Shown piece by piece: positions 16,193 to 26,005 of a stretch of 64,000 nucleotides of DNA. The stretch spans positions 1 through 64,000 of the forward strand of contig DYOH01000006.1 of the NCBI GenBank assembly GCA_020720625.1. The letters are read 5' to 3'. Below the pieces are notes generated by a model. That model ran no database searches and was not told the origin of the DNA. It saw nothing but the letters and a program-made list of their open reading frames with translations. The DNA comes from Acetofilamentum sp. GTDB taxonomy: Bacteria; Bacteroidota; Bacteroidia; Bacteroidales; DYOH01. Made by a program: the position numbers and the translations under genes. Numbering within the stretch: position 1 is the first letter of the stretch; each line of letters opens with the position of its first letter.

Positions 16193-16855
16193 TTATTTTG
16201 TCAATTCGTTAATTGCCTTATTTATGTATTCGTTTAATGGCTTTTGTACTTCAAATAGTGCTAAAACCTTTTTTTCAAAGCTACTTTCAAGTACTTCATT
16301 GTCGCTAAATTTTTTTGTAGATAAATACTCTTTATACCGGAGTAATGCAATATCTTCGAAATCTTTCGGAAAACCTTTGGGCGCTGTTTTTAGTTGATCG
16401 CCGCTTAGTTCGCCGAATGCTGAAGTATAGCTTTTGGCATGAATAATGCCTTTAAATTCTTTGGCGTTGTTATAAATCTCTGTGCGAACGGCATTTAAAA
16501 AGTCGGGTTGCGGACAATATAAACCTCCGCCTGCGAGACTTTCTCCCGGCTGAATATGTATATAGAAGCCTGCTTTGTCGGAGTTTCTTCCGCTTGGAGC
16601 CATATAAGCTCCGAAATGCGTTTTGAAAGGCTCTTTGTTTTTTGAAAACCTTACATCCCTGTATATCCTGAATGCACAATCGCCTGCTTCTAAACCTGAA
16701 AAACCTGCATTGTTTTTACTTAATTCGATTAATAATCTATTTATCAATTTATGAAACTGCTCTTTGGCTTTTTCGTATTCTCCCTTATGTTCTTGAAACC
16801 ATTGCCTGTTATTGTTCTCCTGTAAGTCGTATAAAAAACTTAAAATTTCGTTCAT
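16193..16855 (-). CDS. DUF2461 (TIGR02453) family protein
   Basis: A 220-residue soluble protein of the DUF2461 family. It opens with the characteristic FLYDLQENNNRQWFQEHK, followed by CAFRIYRDVRFSKNKEPFKT (61-80), GAYMAP and GFYIHIQPGESLAGGGLY (about 96-113), which are the conserved blocks of the family. No biochemical function has been established. The ATG directly follows the stop codon of the receiver-domain gene with no gap, so the two form a two-gene operon; a regulatory link is possible but unproven. Downstream lies the pseudoknot-rich region, which on this strand would be a 3-prime untranslated segment. Confidence 0.88.
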   Translation of the reverse strand: MNEILSFLYDLQENNNRQWFQEHKGEYEKAKEQFHKLINRLLIELSKNNAGFSGLEAGDCAFRIYRDVRFSKNKEPFKTHFGAYMAPSGRNSDKAGFYIHIQPGESLAGGGLYCPQPDFLNAVRTEIYNNAKEFKGIIHAKSYTSAFGELSGDQLKTAPKGFPKDFEDIALLRYKEYLSTKKFSDNEVLESSFEKKVLALFEVQKPLNEYINKAINELTK

Positions 16856-17251
16856 CTAAAGTTTGTTTAATATGATTTCTCTTAATTTTATAAATGTATT
16901 TTTATCTTTTTCTACAAATGTTTTAATGCCATGGGTTTCGAGCATTATTTTATCTTGCTCGTCGGCAAAACCCGAAACTACTATTAGTTCTATGTTGGCA
17001 TGAATTTCTTTAATGAAATCGATGAGGGGTAGGGCGGTTTCTGGTTGGGCGTTGTCGTTTTCTACAAGATAATCGAGTAGCACAAAATCAGGCATGCGAC
17101 TTAATTCGTATTTTGCTTCTTTTAAGCTGTAGAATGTATGATAAGTTATGCTATACTCTTCTAGTTCAGAATTTAATCTCTCTAGAAAATCTACCAATAA
17201 TTGGGTATAAAGGGCATCATCTTCAACAATAAAAAATACTAAATTTTTCAT
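16856..17251 (-). CDS. Single-domain response regulator (receiver domain)
   Basis: A 131-residue stand-alone receiver domain. The acidic pair is in FIVEDDALYT (Glu-Asp-Asp at about 9-11), the phospho-acceptor aspartate is in VLLDYLVEND (about residue 60), a Ser follows in VVSGFAD, and the conserved lysine is in FVEKDK. The spacing between the phospho-Asp and the Ser is longer than usual because of an inserted DNAQPETALP segment. No DNA-binding or enzymatic output is attached and no histidine kinase is nearby, so it is probably driven by a distant kinase or acts by protein contact. It is the first gene of the operon with DUF2461. Confidence 0.9.
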   Translation of the reverse strand: MKNLVFFIVEDDALYTQLLVDFLERLNSELEEYSITYHTFYSLKEAKYELSRMPDFVLLDYLVENDNAQPETALPLIDFIKEIHANIELIVVSGFADEQDKIMLETHGIKTFVEKDKNTFIKLREIILNKL

Positions 17252-17390
17252 TACCTTAATGTATTACAATATTTGATTTCTGGTTTTCTTGTCAAACTTT
17301 TTGCTAATTTACGAAATTTTCTCCTTTTTTTTGTTTTTCTCTGTAAATTTTAACTACATTACCTTTTGTCTGAATTTTATACTTTTTTTT

Positions 17391-18497
17391 ATGATAATAG
17401 CGGTAAATGCAAGGTTTTTAATAAAAAATAAGCTCGAAGGAATTGGCTGGTACAGCTACGAAGTTTTAAAACGAATCGTGATTGCTCATCCCGAACATCA
17501 ATTTCTATTTCTTTTCGACAGGCCGTTTGATGAGGAGTTTATTTTTGCCAGGAATATTGTTCCTCTGGTTTTGCCGCCACCGGCGCGACATCCGGTTTTG
17601 TGGCATATCTGGTTTCAGATAATGGTGCCCTGGGTGCTTAGAAGGTATAAAGCAGATGTATTTTTTTCGCCCGATGGTTTTGTCCCTCTGTACGCTAAGG
17701 TTAAAACGGTGGCAGTTATTCATGATATTAATTTTGAACGATATCCCGAATTTGTACCATTTCTTACTTCTTGGTATTATCGCCGTTTTTTTCCCAAGTT
17801 TGCAGCTAAATCCAGTATAATTATCACTGTATCAGAATTTTCTAAAAATGAGATTATTAAGTTTTATCATATTGATGAAGATAAAATTTCGGTTATCTAT
17901 AATGGTGTAAATGAGAAGTATATTATTTCGGGTAAGCAAGAGAATCTAATGAATATGAAGTCCTATTTTCTTTTTGTTGGTGCATTATCGCCACGAAAGA
18001 ATATTGAATTTTTGCTTCGGGCATTCGATTCTTTTAAAGCGTCATCAAATGCTGATGTAAGTTTGCTTATTGTGGGCGAAAAAATGCATCTAAATAAACA
18101 AATGAACAAGATTTTTCTGGACATGGAATACAAAAATGATGTTCGCTTCTTAGGTCGTTTGCCACTCAAGGATTTAGTAGATGTATACAAGAATGCTCTG
18201 GCGATGGTTTTTATTCCTTATTACGAAGGCTTTGGAATACCTTTGGTCGAAGCTATGGCTTCGGGCATTCCGGTAATTGCCTCGGATATTGATGTGCTGC
18301 GTGAAGTAGCTCAAGATGCCGCAATTTTTGTGCCGCCTGCTCAAGTGCAAACTGTTGCCGCCGCAATGACTAGTATTTGGCTAGATACAACTTTATGGGC
18401 TGATTTGAGCAAAAAGGGTTTGTTAAGAGCTGCATATTTTTCGTGGAATAAAAGTGCTGAAAAAGTTTGGAAGGAGATTGCACAATTTTTGCACTAA
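17391..18497 (+). CDS. GT4-family glycosyltransferase
   Basis: A 368-residue GT-B fold glycosyltransferase (family GT4, RfaG/WbaZ-like). The ATG at 17391 gives MIIAVNARFLIKNKLEGIG, the usual start with a donor-lobe glycine motif; a longer frame upstream encodes only a low-complexity Phe-rich stretch. Conserved features are VIHDINFERYP, TVSEFSKNEI, VIYNGVNEKY, FVGALSPRKN (about 222-231) and the nucleotide-sugar motif EGFGIPLVEAMASG near residue 285, with the Glu-x7-Glu pair. It most likely adds a sugar to a cell-surface polysaccharide or glycolipid. The neighbours are not a polysaccharide cluster, so the acceptor cannot be named. Confidence 0.9.
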   Translation: MIIAVNARFLIKNKLEGIGWYSYEVLKRIVIAHPEHQFLFLFDRPFDEEFIFARNIVPLVLPPPARHPVLWHIWFQIMVPWVLRRYKADVFFSPDGFVPLYAKVKTVAVIHDINFERYPEFVPFLTSWYYRRFFPKFAAKSSIIITVSEFSKNEIIKFYHIDEDKISVIYNGVNEKYIISGKQENLMNMKSYFLFVGALSPRKNIEFLLRAFDSFKASSNADVSLLIVGEKMHLNKQMNKIFLDMEYKNDVRFLGRLPLKDLVDVYKNALAMVFIPYYEGFGIPLVEAMASGIPVIASDIDVLREVAQDAAIFVPPAQVQTVAAAMTSIWLDTTLWADLSKKGLLRAAYFSWNKSAEKVWKEIAQFLH

Positions 18498-18520
18498 AGC
18501 CTTTTTTCTTTTTACATTTG
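18488..18520 (+). promoter_or_regulatory. Bacteroidota-type promoter of rnhB, close to the start codon
   Basis: TTTG at 18488-18491 and TACATTTG at 18513-18520 are 21 bp apart, matching the TTTG / TAnnTTTG pattern. The second box ends four bases before the ATG at 18525, so transcription would begin at or next to the start codon. The first box overlaps the end of the glycosyltransferase gene. Confidence 0.6.
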
Positions 18521-18524
18521 TGCG

Positions 18525-19145
18525 ATGCAAAACAGGCTTTTTCCGTATTATAAAGAGGGTCTTATTGAGGCCGGATGCGACGAGGCCGGACGCGGGTGTC
18601 TGGCTGGCCCTGTATTTGCTGCTGCCGTTATTTTGTCGGTCGATTTTTTTCATCCGCTGCTTAACGATTCTAAAAAACTGAGCGAGAAGAACCGATATCT
18701 ACTACGTGAATACATTGAGCAAAATGCCCTTGCTTTTGCGGTTGGGAGTGTCGATAATGAGTTGATAGACAAGATAAATATTCTGAATGCTTCTTTCTTG
18801 GCTATGCACATTGCAATAGAACAATTAAGCATAAAGCCCCAATTATTGATTATTGATGGCAACAGATTTAATAAATACAATAAAATTCCGCATAAGTGCA
18901 TTATTAAGGGCGATTCATTGTATCAATCTATCGCCGCTGCCAGTATTTTGGCCAAGACTTACCGCGACGATTTTATGAAAAATCAACATATGCTTTTTCC
19001 GCAATACGCATGGAATAAAAATATGGGATATCCAACCAAATTGCATCGCGAAAGGATTAAAATGCATGGTATTTCGCCTTTGCACCGAAAAAGTTTTTCT
19101 ATGGGAAATGATCAGTTGAGTTTCGATTTTGAAAATAATTCTTAA
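18525..19145 (+). CDS. rnhB: Ribonuclease HII
   Basis: Cleaves RNA in RNA-DNA hybrids and removes ribonucleotides from DNA. The 206-residue protein carries the metal-binding set [14 protein letters not shown] (17-30; Asp19, Glu20), IIDGNR with Asp111 and [20 protein letters not shown] (126-145; Asp130). The C-terminal block is [20 protein letters not shown]. Length and order are normal for the family. It follows the glycosyltransferase by 27 bp but has its own promoter-like boxes, and it precedes a small conserved gene by 9 bp. Confidence 0.96.
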   Translation: MQNRLFPYYKEGLIEAGCDEAGRGCLAGPVFAAAVILSVDFFHPLLNDSKKLSEKNRYLLREYIEQNALAFAVGSVDNELIDKINILNASFLAMHIAIEQLSIKPQLLIIDGNRFNKYNKIPHKCIIKGDSLYQSIAAASILAKTYRDDFMKNQHMLFPQYAWNKNMGYPTKLHRERIKMHGISPLHRKSFSMGNDQLSFDFENNS

Positions 19146-19154
19146 ATATAGGCT

Positions 19155-19529
19155 ATGCTTAGCGAGTTAATCAATTCCGGACGTGAATATATTGTGGCAT
19201 CTTATATTCAGTCTTTTATCAAGGATTATGCCGAGGTGGTATCAGTTTCGCTGAATACTTATAACAGGAGTATGGAGTTTAGAATCAGGCTTATTGGCGA
19301 ATCGGATATAACGCTGGCAACCGTGCTTGGGTATAAAATACTGAAAGATGAGTTTGATAATACTTTTTTTTGTTACGAAGAATTTCTAACTACAAAGCCA
19401 TGGGTGAATAAACTGGTAAATAATTATTCCTATTTGGTGGTCAAAAATAAACAGTTTGAGATTCCACACAAATGGGTGAAAAAAACTTTACCCTTTATTT
19501 TAGGTGATAAAGCTAAGCTAAAAGTTTGA
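19155..19529 (+). CDS. Small hypothetical protein downstream of rnhB
   Basis: Not recognised. A 124-residue protein without signal peptide or membrane helix. It looks like a mixed alpha/beta domain: an N-terminal helix (residues 1-25), then strands such as AEVVSVSLNTYN and MEFRIRLIGESD, and an aromatic C-terminal part. It starts 9 bp after the rnhB stop and therefore is probably co-transcribed with it. It ends 13 bp before the convergent DUF155 gene with no obvious terminator between. The coding call rests on position, length and normal composition. Confidence 0.7.
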   Translation: MLSELINSGREYIVASYIQSFIKDYAEVVSVSLNTYNRSMEFRIRLIGESDITLATVLGYKILKDEFDNTFFCYEEFLTTKPWVNKLVNNYSYLVVKNKQFEIPHKWVKKTLPFILGDKAKLKV

Positions 19530-19542
19530 TTTTGCGATTTTC

Positions 19543-20331
19543 TTAGATAAATTTTTCTAAAAACATGTTGATTACTTCAACCAAAATTAGTACAATAATG
19601 ATTATTTCGAGTAAATTGCTCTTATTGTGCTGAATAAGGTCTTTGAATAGCTCCAGATTTTCTTTCACTATTTGCAAACTATAATCAATATTCTTGAATC
19701 TTATACGAATATCGAAAATTTGCCTAATTCCTGCGTCTACTTTGCTCAAATACTCATCGTCCCATGTTTCTTCAGGCTGATCAATTACATATAATTCGTC
19801 TACAATATTGTTTTTTACATTTAAGGTTTTGCCTATTACAATCAACAACTGTTTTGCCGACATGGATAGTTTGCCTTGTTTTTCCAGTTTTTTAGTATAA
19901 CCATTGGTTTCGGTTAATATTTTATCGGTAAGCGATTGATAATAATCCAAAACAACCGATTGCCCAACATTTAGCATCACAATTTTCAGTACATCCGAAG
20001 TGGTTTTTTTTAAATGAGCTTCATTATGCTTAAACTTATCATCGCCATCAGTCTCATAAATAATAAACTCGTCGGTAATTCTTTCTTCAAGCGTATTTTG
20101 TGCGTATTGCTTAATCAAATCCAGTAATTCTGTCGATTTTATTTCGTCGTAGCCAAGCAAAACAGCCACTCCATAAGATAATATATACAAATATTGGTCT
20201 TGCTCGCTTTTGTAAAATAATTCAGAAATTGAATAATGCATTGCTTTGGCTGAGTAATCTTGCTTAAATTTCTTTAAATCAATATTGTCTGCAATTTGGT
20301 AAGCCATAATTTTAAAACTTTTCATTTCCAT
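19543..20331 (-). CDS. DUF155 (RMD1/Sif2-like) family protein
   Basis: A 262-residue protein of the DUF155 family, known from yeast RMD1/Sif2-like proteins and many bacteria. The hallmarks are a soluble N-terminal part with LYILSYGVAVLLGYDE (48-63), a middle helical part with GKLSMSAKQLLIVIGKTLNV, the block PEETWDDEYL (187-196), and a single C-terminal membrane helix LLEIIIIVLILVEVINMFLE. The topology is therefore tail-anchored with the domain in the cytosol. The first 20 bases overlap the end of the MscS gene, so the two are co-translated; a shared role at the membrane is likely but not known. Confidence 0.85.
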   Translation of the reverse strand: MEMKSFKIMAYQIADNIDLKKFKQDYSAKAMHYSISELFYKSEQDQYLYILSYGVAVLLGYDEIKSTELLDLIKQYAQNTLEERITDEFIIYETDGDDKFKHNEAHLKKTTSDVLKIVMLNVGQSVVLDYYQSLTDKILTETNGYTKKLEKQGKLSMSAKQLLIVIGKTLNVKNNIVDELYVIDQPEETWDDEYLSKVDAGIRQIFDIRIRFKNIDYSLQIVKENLELFKDLIQHNKSNLLEIIIIVLILVEVINMFLEKFI

Positions 20332-22180
20332 TACTATTTATATTATTTACTTTGAATGTAGGCGCTTGGTAGTTTTTTGGTAGGTAATTTGCCGGAATTG
20401 TCGTGTAATTTCCATCGCGTTGAGCCCTATAATGGGGCGACAAAATTTCCACGCCTGCTTCAAAAAATACATCCTGAATATTTTGATGCAAAAGACTATA
20501 GATTTTGGCCTGTCTATTTGTTTCTTTCGATGATGCATTTAATTGGTAAGATACATAAAAATCGTCGAGACTGGTTTGCAGAACAAATGGTGCAGGTGTT
20601 TTTAATATGGTTTCGGTTTTAAGTGCCGCATTTATCAAAAGTTCATGTATTTGCCGCCAGGGAATGTCGTAACCAAGAGTTACGGTAGTGTAATATACCA
20701 TACCATCGTTTTCTTTTGATGTGCTATAGTTTAATACGCTCGATGATAGTATGTTGGCGTTTGGGATGGTAATATATTCGTTTTTTGATGTCAGAAGGCG
20801 GGTTACAAATGGTGTTTTTTCTAAAACATCGCCTTCAATATCATTTATTTTTATTCTGTCGCCTATTTTGAATGGTCGCATGTAAGTCATAACCAATCCG
20901 GCCACCATATTACCAATTATGCTTGTGCTGCCCAAAGAAAACATGATACCTAGGAAAACCGAAACTCCCTGAAAAACAGGAGATTCGGAGCCGGGGAGAT
21001 AGGGAAAAATCATTACGAACATAAATGCCAATACCAAGAAACGAATTATATTAAAAGTAGGTTTTGCCCAATCCGGATAAAAACCAGGGAAATTTAAATT
21101 TCCTTCTTCTATTTCGTTGGTTAAAAATCGCAAAAATTTTATCAGATACCGGGTGGCAATAATGATTACAATTATTGTGAATAAATCCGGAAGATAATTT
21201 AATATACTTAATCCTATTGATTTAACTGGTGAAAACAAATAACCAAACAATGTTTCTGCTAAGCGTTGTGTGGGTGGAAAAATACTAAATAGTATCGGAA
21301 GGGTTAGATATAATTGCAATAGATTTAGAGCCCAACGCATTATTTTTGAACCAAATATGGCAATATCAGTAAGCGTATCGTCGTCAATAAACTGATAATC
21401 TTTTATTTTTATTCCTTTTATTCTTGTGCCTTTCTGTTTTAAAATCCAATTGTCTACTTTGTACTTAAAAAATCGGTTAATTAGTTTTATAAGAATTATC
21501 TGAATAAAGATTACCAAAATTACTAAGGTAATTTGTTTTAGCAGTGTAAGCAAGCTTTTGTTTTCTTTGTAGTAAACTATATCATTCTCAATTTTTTGCT
21601 TGTAGATGCTCGCCAATTCCATTTTCGATTTTCCATGCCAAAGTGCATCGTAATCGGTTATGTTTATTAATGTTCGGTCTTTGAATAGAATATCTACTGT
21701 TTGACCATAATCGTAAAGCTGCAAGGTATCAAAATCAAGGATATATTGTTCGTATGTGGTTTTTAATCTGGAGTCAATTAATTGTGCTCGCTCGCCCGAA
21801 GATATTTTTTGCCACTTCGTAAAGATAAAAAATAAGGTATCTTCGTAAGGCGCTATCGGGTAACCTTTGGCAATTTTTTTTAGGCTGTCTATTTCGGTTT
21901 TCATCCTTTCCTTGGTAATAGAATCTTGCTGCTGCAAGGCATTCAATTTGGCTTCCACCTCTTTTCTTTTTTTTGTTTCAGTGGCCGAAATTTGTTCAAG
22001 CTCTTCTATCAGTTTTTGTTTTGCTATGGAATCCACTTTCCTGAGCGAATCTGCTCTTTTTATCCATTGTATGGTGCTGTCTTCCTGAAAATATATATTC
22101 TTATTGGTGTTTTGGGCATTGGCTGATATTGTAAACAGCAATATTATGAGTGAGTAAAATATACATGGATTTGCGTTCAT
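20312..22180 (-). CDS. MscS-family mechanosensitive channel with periplasmic coiled-coil extension
   Basis: A 622-residue channel protein, larger than E. coli MscS. Residues 1-22 are a signal peptide, residues about 40-95 a charged coiled coil, and further helices lie at about 215-235, 270-300, 330-350 and 375-400. The conserved pore helix and beta domain read GVSVFLGIMFSLGSTSIIGN (about 415-434), MTYMRPFKIGDRIKINDIEG, VTRLLTSKNEYITIPNA and LSSSVLNYS. The C-terminal cytosolic domain ends with a short Asn-rich tail. It releases solutes when membrane tension rises. The stop codon lies inside the start of the DUF155 gene. Confidence 0.92.
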   Translation of the reverse strand: MNANPCIFYSLIILLFTISANAQNTNKNIYFQEDSTIQWIKRADSLRKVDSIAKQKLIEELEQISATETKKRKEVEAKLNALQQQDSITKERMKTEIDSLKKIAKGYPIAPYEDTLFFIFTKWQKISSGERAQLIDSRLKTTYEQYILDFDTLQLYDYGQTVDILFKDRTLINITDYDALWHGKSKMELASIYKQKIENDIVYYKENKSLLTLLKQITLVILVIFIQIILIKLINRFFKYKVDNWILKQKGTRIKGIKIKDYQFIDDDTLTDIAIFGSKIMRWALNLLQLYLTLPILFSIFPPTQRLAETLFGYLFSPVKSIGLSILNYLPDLFTIIVIIIATRYLIKFLRFLTNEIEEGNLNFPGFYPDWAKPTFNIIRFLVLAFMFVMIFPYLPGSESPVFQGVSVFLGIMFSLGSTSIIGNMVAGLVMTYMRPFKIGDRIKINDIEGDVLEKTPFVTRLLTSKNEYITIPNANILSSSVLNYSTSKENDGMVYYTTVTLGYDIPWRQIHELLINAALKTETILKTPAPFVLQTSLDDFYVSYQLNASSKETNRQAKIYSLLHQNIQDVFFEAGVEILSPHYRAQRDGNYTTIPANYLPKNYQAPTFKVNNINSNGNEKF

Positions 22181-22204
22181 AGTTGGATGAAAATTTCGAG
22201 TAAA

Positions 22205-22253
22205 TATATAAAAAAAACATCTCTTGAATTGTGCTTTTTTGAGATGTTTTTTT
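22205..22253 (-). terminator. Terminator of the SulP gene
   Basis: Read on the minus strand: AAAACATCTC, a 17-base loop, GAGATGTTTT, then more T residues. It lies between the SulP stop (22315) and the MscS start (22180), so it isolates the two minus-strand units. Confidence 0.75.
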
Positions 22254-22314
22254 ATTTGATATTATTATTTGAAAGCAAGAGGATATCTTTTCGGTTAAAT
22301 TTTGATTCTAAAAC

Positions 22315-23970
22315 TTATTTATGTAGTTTAATTTTCGGCGATTTTATCAGCTCATTTGCATATTTTAGGGCTTCGTCAAAATTTACATGTATATTATTCA
22401 AATCAATAATTTTTTCGAATTGATTTTTTAGCATACATTCTTTTACTTGCTTATTTACTCCGGAAAGCACTATTTGTACATTCTCTGCTTTTAACGTTTT
22501 AATGGTATCTTTTAAATTATGTGCTCCTGTGCTATCCATAAATGGCACATGGCGCATACGAATTATGAGTATTTTATTTCGGATTCCTAAATTTTTTATC
22601 ACTTCGCAATACTCTTTGGCGGAGGCAAAAAACAAAGGGCCGCTGATTTCGTAGATGCCTATTTCGTGTGGTATGTTGCTATAATCGTCTATTAAATCTG
22701 AGTCAATCGGTTCTTGCATTGAATGAATATCCGACATCCTCTTCATAAACAACAACGAAGCTAAAACTACTCCTATTTCAAGAGCTACGGTTAAGTCCAC
22801 AAATACTGTTAGCAAGAAAGTGGATAAAAGCACAAGTACATCGAAAGAGCGGCCTTTTAAAATCGACCTAAAAGAGCGCCATTCGCTCATATTATAGGAA
22901 ACTACAATTAGAATCCCGGCCAAAACCGACATGGGTATTAGTTTGGCCCACTTTCCAAAAAATAGCATAATAAATAGCAAGGTAATGGCATGTATAATTC
23001 CCGCAACCGGGGTTCTGCCTCCGTTTTTTATGTTGGTTGCTGTACGTGCAATGGCGCCTGTGGCCGGAATTCCCCCAAAAAAAGGTGTTATTACATTGGC
23101 TATGCCCTGAGCTATTAATTCAGTATTGGAACGATGTTTTCCGCTAATCATGCCATCGGCTACTACGGCCGATAACAAAGATTCTATACCTCCAAGAAGG
23201 GCTATTGTTAAGGCCGGTTGCAGATAATTGCCAAGCGAGCCCCATTCAAAATCTGGTATGCTAAGGCTTAGCTTTCCCGAAATTTCTCCGAAATACGTTT
23301 CTATTGTGGGCACCGGAATACTGAATATTTGTATGACGGGAGTGATTAGCATAATTGCGATGAAAGAACCGGGCACTATACTTTTGTATTTGGTGCTAAG
23401 CAGGATTATGGCTATTGTTAAAAGTGTTATGACTATTGACCATGGATTTAGGGTGTGTATTTCCTGCGCAAACATCATCCATTTTTGAGTAAAATCGGCT
23501 GGTACTTTTACAATATCAAGCCCTAGAGCGTCTTTAATTTGTGTAGAAAAAATAACCAAAGCAATGCCACTGGTAAAGCCTACAACAAGTGGTCGGGGAA
23601 AAAATTTGAGTAAATTTCCCAGTTGAAGTAATCCAAAGGCTATTAAAATAAATCCGGCTAAAACGGTAGATATTAATAAGCCTCCTAAACCGTATTGTTC
23701 AATTATTCCATAAACAATAACAATAAATGCTCCTGTTGGGCCACCAATCTGAACCCTGCTGCCTCCCAAAAAAGATATCAAAAATCCGGCTATTACTGCC
23801 GTTACTAAGCCTTTGTCGGGGGATACTCCTGAGGCTACTGCAAAAGCTATAGCCAGTGGTAGTGCCACAATTCCAACTACTACGCCCGACATGGCATCTT
23901 TGGTAAACTGTTCTTTTCCATAGCCCTCTTTTAGAACAGTAAAGAATTTAGGCTTAAAAAGTGTATTCAT
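22315..23970 (-). CDS. SulP-family inorganic anion transporter with STAS domain
   Basis: A 551-residue SLC26/SulP transporter. The membrane domain covers about residues 20-410 and begins with DAMSGVVVGIVALPLAIAFA and GPTGAFIVIVYG (the anion-binding region around residues 75-90). Later conserved blocks are LVVGFTSGIALVIF and the charged-small stretch IPATGAIARTATNIKNG. The C-terminal STAS domain (about 435-545) contains ILIIRMRHVPFMDSTGAHNL with the conserved Asp-Ser-Thr turn. Sulfate, bicarbonate or another oxyanion could be carried; the sequence alone does not decide, and no sulfate assimilation gene is adjacent. The STAS domain is complete. Confidence 0.93.
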   Translation of the reverse strand: MNTLFKPKFFTVLKEGYGKEQFTKDAMSGVVVGIVALPLAIAFAVASGVSPDKGLVTAVIAGFLISFLGGSRVQIGGPTGAFIVIVYGIIEQYGLGGLLISTVLAGFILIAFGLLQLGNLLKFFPRPLVVGFTSGIALVIFSTQIKDALGLDIVKVPADFTQKWMMFAQEIHTLNPWSIVITLLTIAIILLSTKYKSIVPGSFIAIMLITPVIQIFSIPVPTIETYFGEISGKLSLSIPDFEWGSLGNYLQPALTIALLGGIESLLSAVVADGMISGKHRSNTELIAQGIANVITPFFGGIPATGAIARTATNIKNGGRTPVAGIIHAITLLFIMLFFGKWAKLIPMSVLAGILIVVSYNMSEWRSFRSILKGRSFDVLVLLSTFLLTVFVDLTVALEIGVVLASLLFMKRMSDIHSMQEPIDSDLIDDYSNIPHEIGIYEISGPLFFASAKEYCEVIKNLGIRNKILIIRMRHVPFMDSTGAHNLKDTIKTLKAENVQIVLSGVNKQVKECMLKNQFEKIIDLNNIHVNFDEALKYANELIKSPKIKLHK

Positions 23971-24161
23971 TTTCCTTATTAAAAAAAGCGCGCAAATGTA
24001 TAGGTTTTTTGAATCTAAATAAATGAATTTTAGTTTTTTTTGATAGAATGCAGAATGTTTTTCAAAACTAACTTAAAAATGCTTTTCTTTGCATCACGAA
24101 TATTATTCTGGTATAAGCTGGCAAATACCGATAAATTATTACTAGTAGTTTGTTTTATTTT

Positions 24162-25733
24162 ATGATAGCTAAGATTAGAAATGTATTGATTGGCGAAAAC
24201 GAATGTATTCAAATCCAGAGCATGACCAATTTTCCTGCGCTGGATATGGACGCTAATTTAATGCAGTGCAGATTATTATATTCAATGGGATGCAAAATAA
24301 TTCGCTTTGCCACACAGCGTGCGGCCGAAATCGAAGCAGTTGCCGGATATAGAAAACTTTTGCAACTTGAGTTTCCCGATATTTGCATTGTCGCCGATAC
24401 CCATTTTAGCCCGGTGGTTGCCGAACTGGCAGCCAATGTTTTTGACAAAGTGCGCATTAATCCTGGCAATTTTGTTGATAGGAATATTTCTACTAAGATT
24501 TATTCTGATGATGATTTTGCTACCGAGAGAAAAAAAATCGAAGCCCAGTTTATTCCTTTTTTAAAAAAATGCGAAAAAAATAATACGGCAATCAGAATTG
24601 GAAGTAATCATGGCTCTCTCTCGGAACGTATGATGCAAAAATACGGAAATACTGCTGTTGGTATGGTGGAATCTGTTTTGGAATTTTTAGAAATTGCGGA
24701 AAATGCTCATTTTGCAAATTTAGTTATTTCTTTAAAAGCAAGTAGTCCGTTGATGATGATTGAAGCTAATAGGTTGCTTATGAGTAAAATGATCGAAAAT
24801 GGCTTCATTTATCCATTGCATTTGGGGGTTACTGAGGCGGGCAGTGGCGACGAGGGTAGAATTAAATCGGCCATTGGAATTGGAACACTTTTGCTTGATG
24901 GAATAGGTGATACTATCCGGGTTTCTCTTACAGAACCACCTGAAAATGAAATTAATCCGGCGAAATATATAATACAAGCTGCGGGCGTAGAAAGTGAGAA
25001 GCATCAAGCTTTTGTGTCTTCCAAAAGGCTAACGGCGAAAATTCCATACGTAGTAAGTCGTTTTAAAAACGGGTTTGAGCGCTTTCCTGATTATTATTTC
25101 GATCAGTTCCGTTTAACGAATCAGTATGGTCAGTCAATCAGTGATGATATAGAAATAGTAATTATTGACATTTCAATGGATTTGCCGACTAAAATCGGTA
25201 GCATTAAAAAACAAATCTCTGATGCTGATGAAAAAAAAAATATGACTGATTTTTTACTTCATTATAGGAGTGATGAGCCTGATTGGGAAAAATTTTTAAT
25301 TTATAGCGCTGTGCATTTTGGAGCCTTATTTATAGATGGCTTTGGAGATGGCATCTGGATTGAAAATGAGAATTTTTCTGCAAATAATCTGGTTAAGCTC
25401 TCGTATCAGATATTGCAGGCTGCCGGCAGAAGACTTAGTTTTCCAGAAATAATTAGTTGTCCGGGCTGTGGACGTACATTATTCGATTTAGAAACTGTGG
25501 TAAGCGATGTAAAAAAACACATGGACATAATCAGCAACATTAAAATTGCCGTTATGGGATGTATTGTAAATGGCCTGGGTGAGATGGCAGATGCCGATTA
25601 CGGAATAGTTGGGGCTGGTAAAAATCGGGTAAACATTTTTTATCAGCGTAAAATGGTGAAGCAAAATATTCTGGCATCTCAGGCTATGGATGCCATGCTC
25701 GAAATATTATCTCGTAATAATCATCTGAAATAA
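24162..25733 (+). CDS. ispG: 4-hydroxy-3-methylbut-2-enyl diphosphate synthase, long form
   Basis: Penultimate step of the MEP isoprenoid pathway: reductive conversion of MEcPP to HMBPP by a [4Fe-4S] enzyme. The N-terminal TIM barrel has IQIQSMTNFPALD (18-30), VADTHFSP, DKVRINPGNF and AIRIGSNHGSLSERM. The C-terminal cluster domain has CPGCGRTLFDLE and VMGCIVNGLGEM, giving the three cysteine ligands and the glutamate. Between them (about residues 260-410) is the extra domain found in the plant and Bacteroidota type. At 523 residues it is shorter than many such long forms because this insert is compact. The ATG at 24162 is preferred to a TTG four codons earlier. Confidence 0.95.
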   Translation: MIAKIRNVLIGENECIQIQSMTNFPALDMDANLMQCRLLYSMGCKIIRFATQRAAEIEAVAGYRKLLQLEFPDICIVADTHFSPVVAELAANVFDKVRINPGNFVDRNISTKIYSDDDFATERKKIEAQFIPFLKKCEKNNTAIRIGSNHGSLSERMMQKYGNTAVGMVESVLEFLEIAENAHFANLVISLKASSPLMMIEANRLLMSKMIENGFIYPLHLGVTEAGSGDEGRIKSAIGIGTLLLDGIGDTIRVSLTEPPENEINPAKYIIQAAGVESEKHQAFVSSKRLTAKIPYVVSRFKNGFERFPDYYFDQFRLTNQYGQSISDDIEIVIIDISMDLPTKIGSIKKQISDADEKKNMTDFLLHYRSDEPDWEKFLIYSAVHFGALFIDGFGDGIWIENENFSANNLVKLSYQILQAAGRRLSFPEIISCPGCGRTLFDLETVVSDVKKHMDIISNIKIAVMGCIVNGLGEMADADYGIVGAGKNRVNIFYQRKMVKQNILASQAMDAMLEILSRNNHLK

Positions 25734-26005
25734 ATGATTATTTTTGGAATTTGAGAAGAATAATTAACTTAGTTTAATTTTCGGTGGGGGGCATTAAATT
25801 TTTTTGGAATAAGTGAAAAGAAATATGGGGTTACAATTACTATTTCCTGAAAAGCCCGGAAAAAGATAATTCTGGCAGGAAAATTGTTCCAAATACATTA
25901 GAATGATTATTCATTGAAAGCATTTTTTAAATATATTTTGAAATTAAAAAATTAGGCAGTAATTTTACGATTACGAAAAAGTTATACCCAAATAATAGAA
26001 TTGTA

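Noticed and set aside
16193..17251. Receiver domain plus DUF2461 as a two-component system
   Set aside because: No histidine kinase or output domain is present; a regulatory link is not supported by the sequence.
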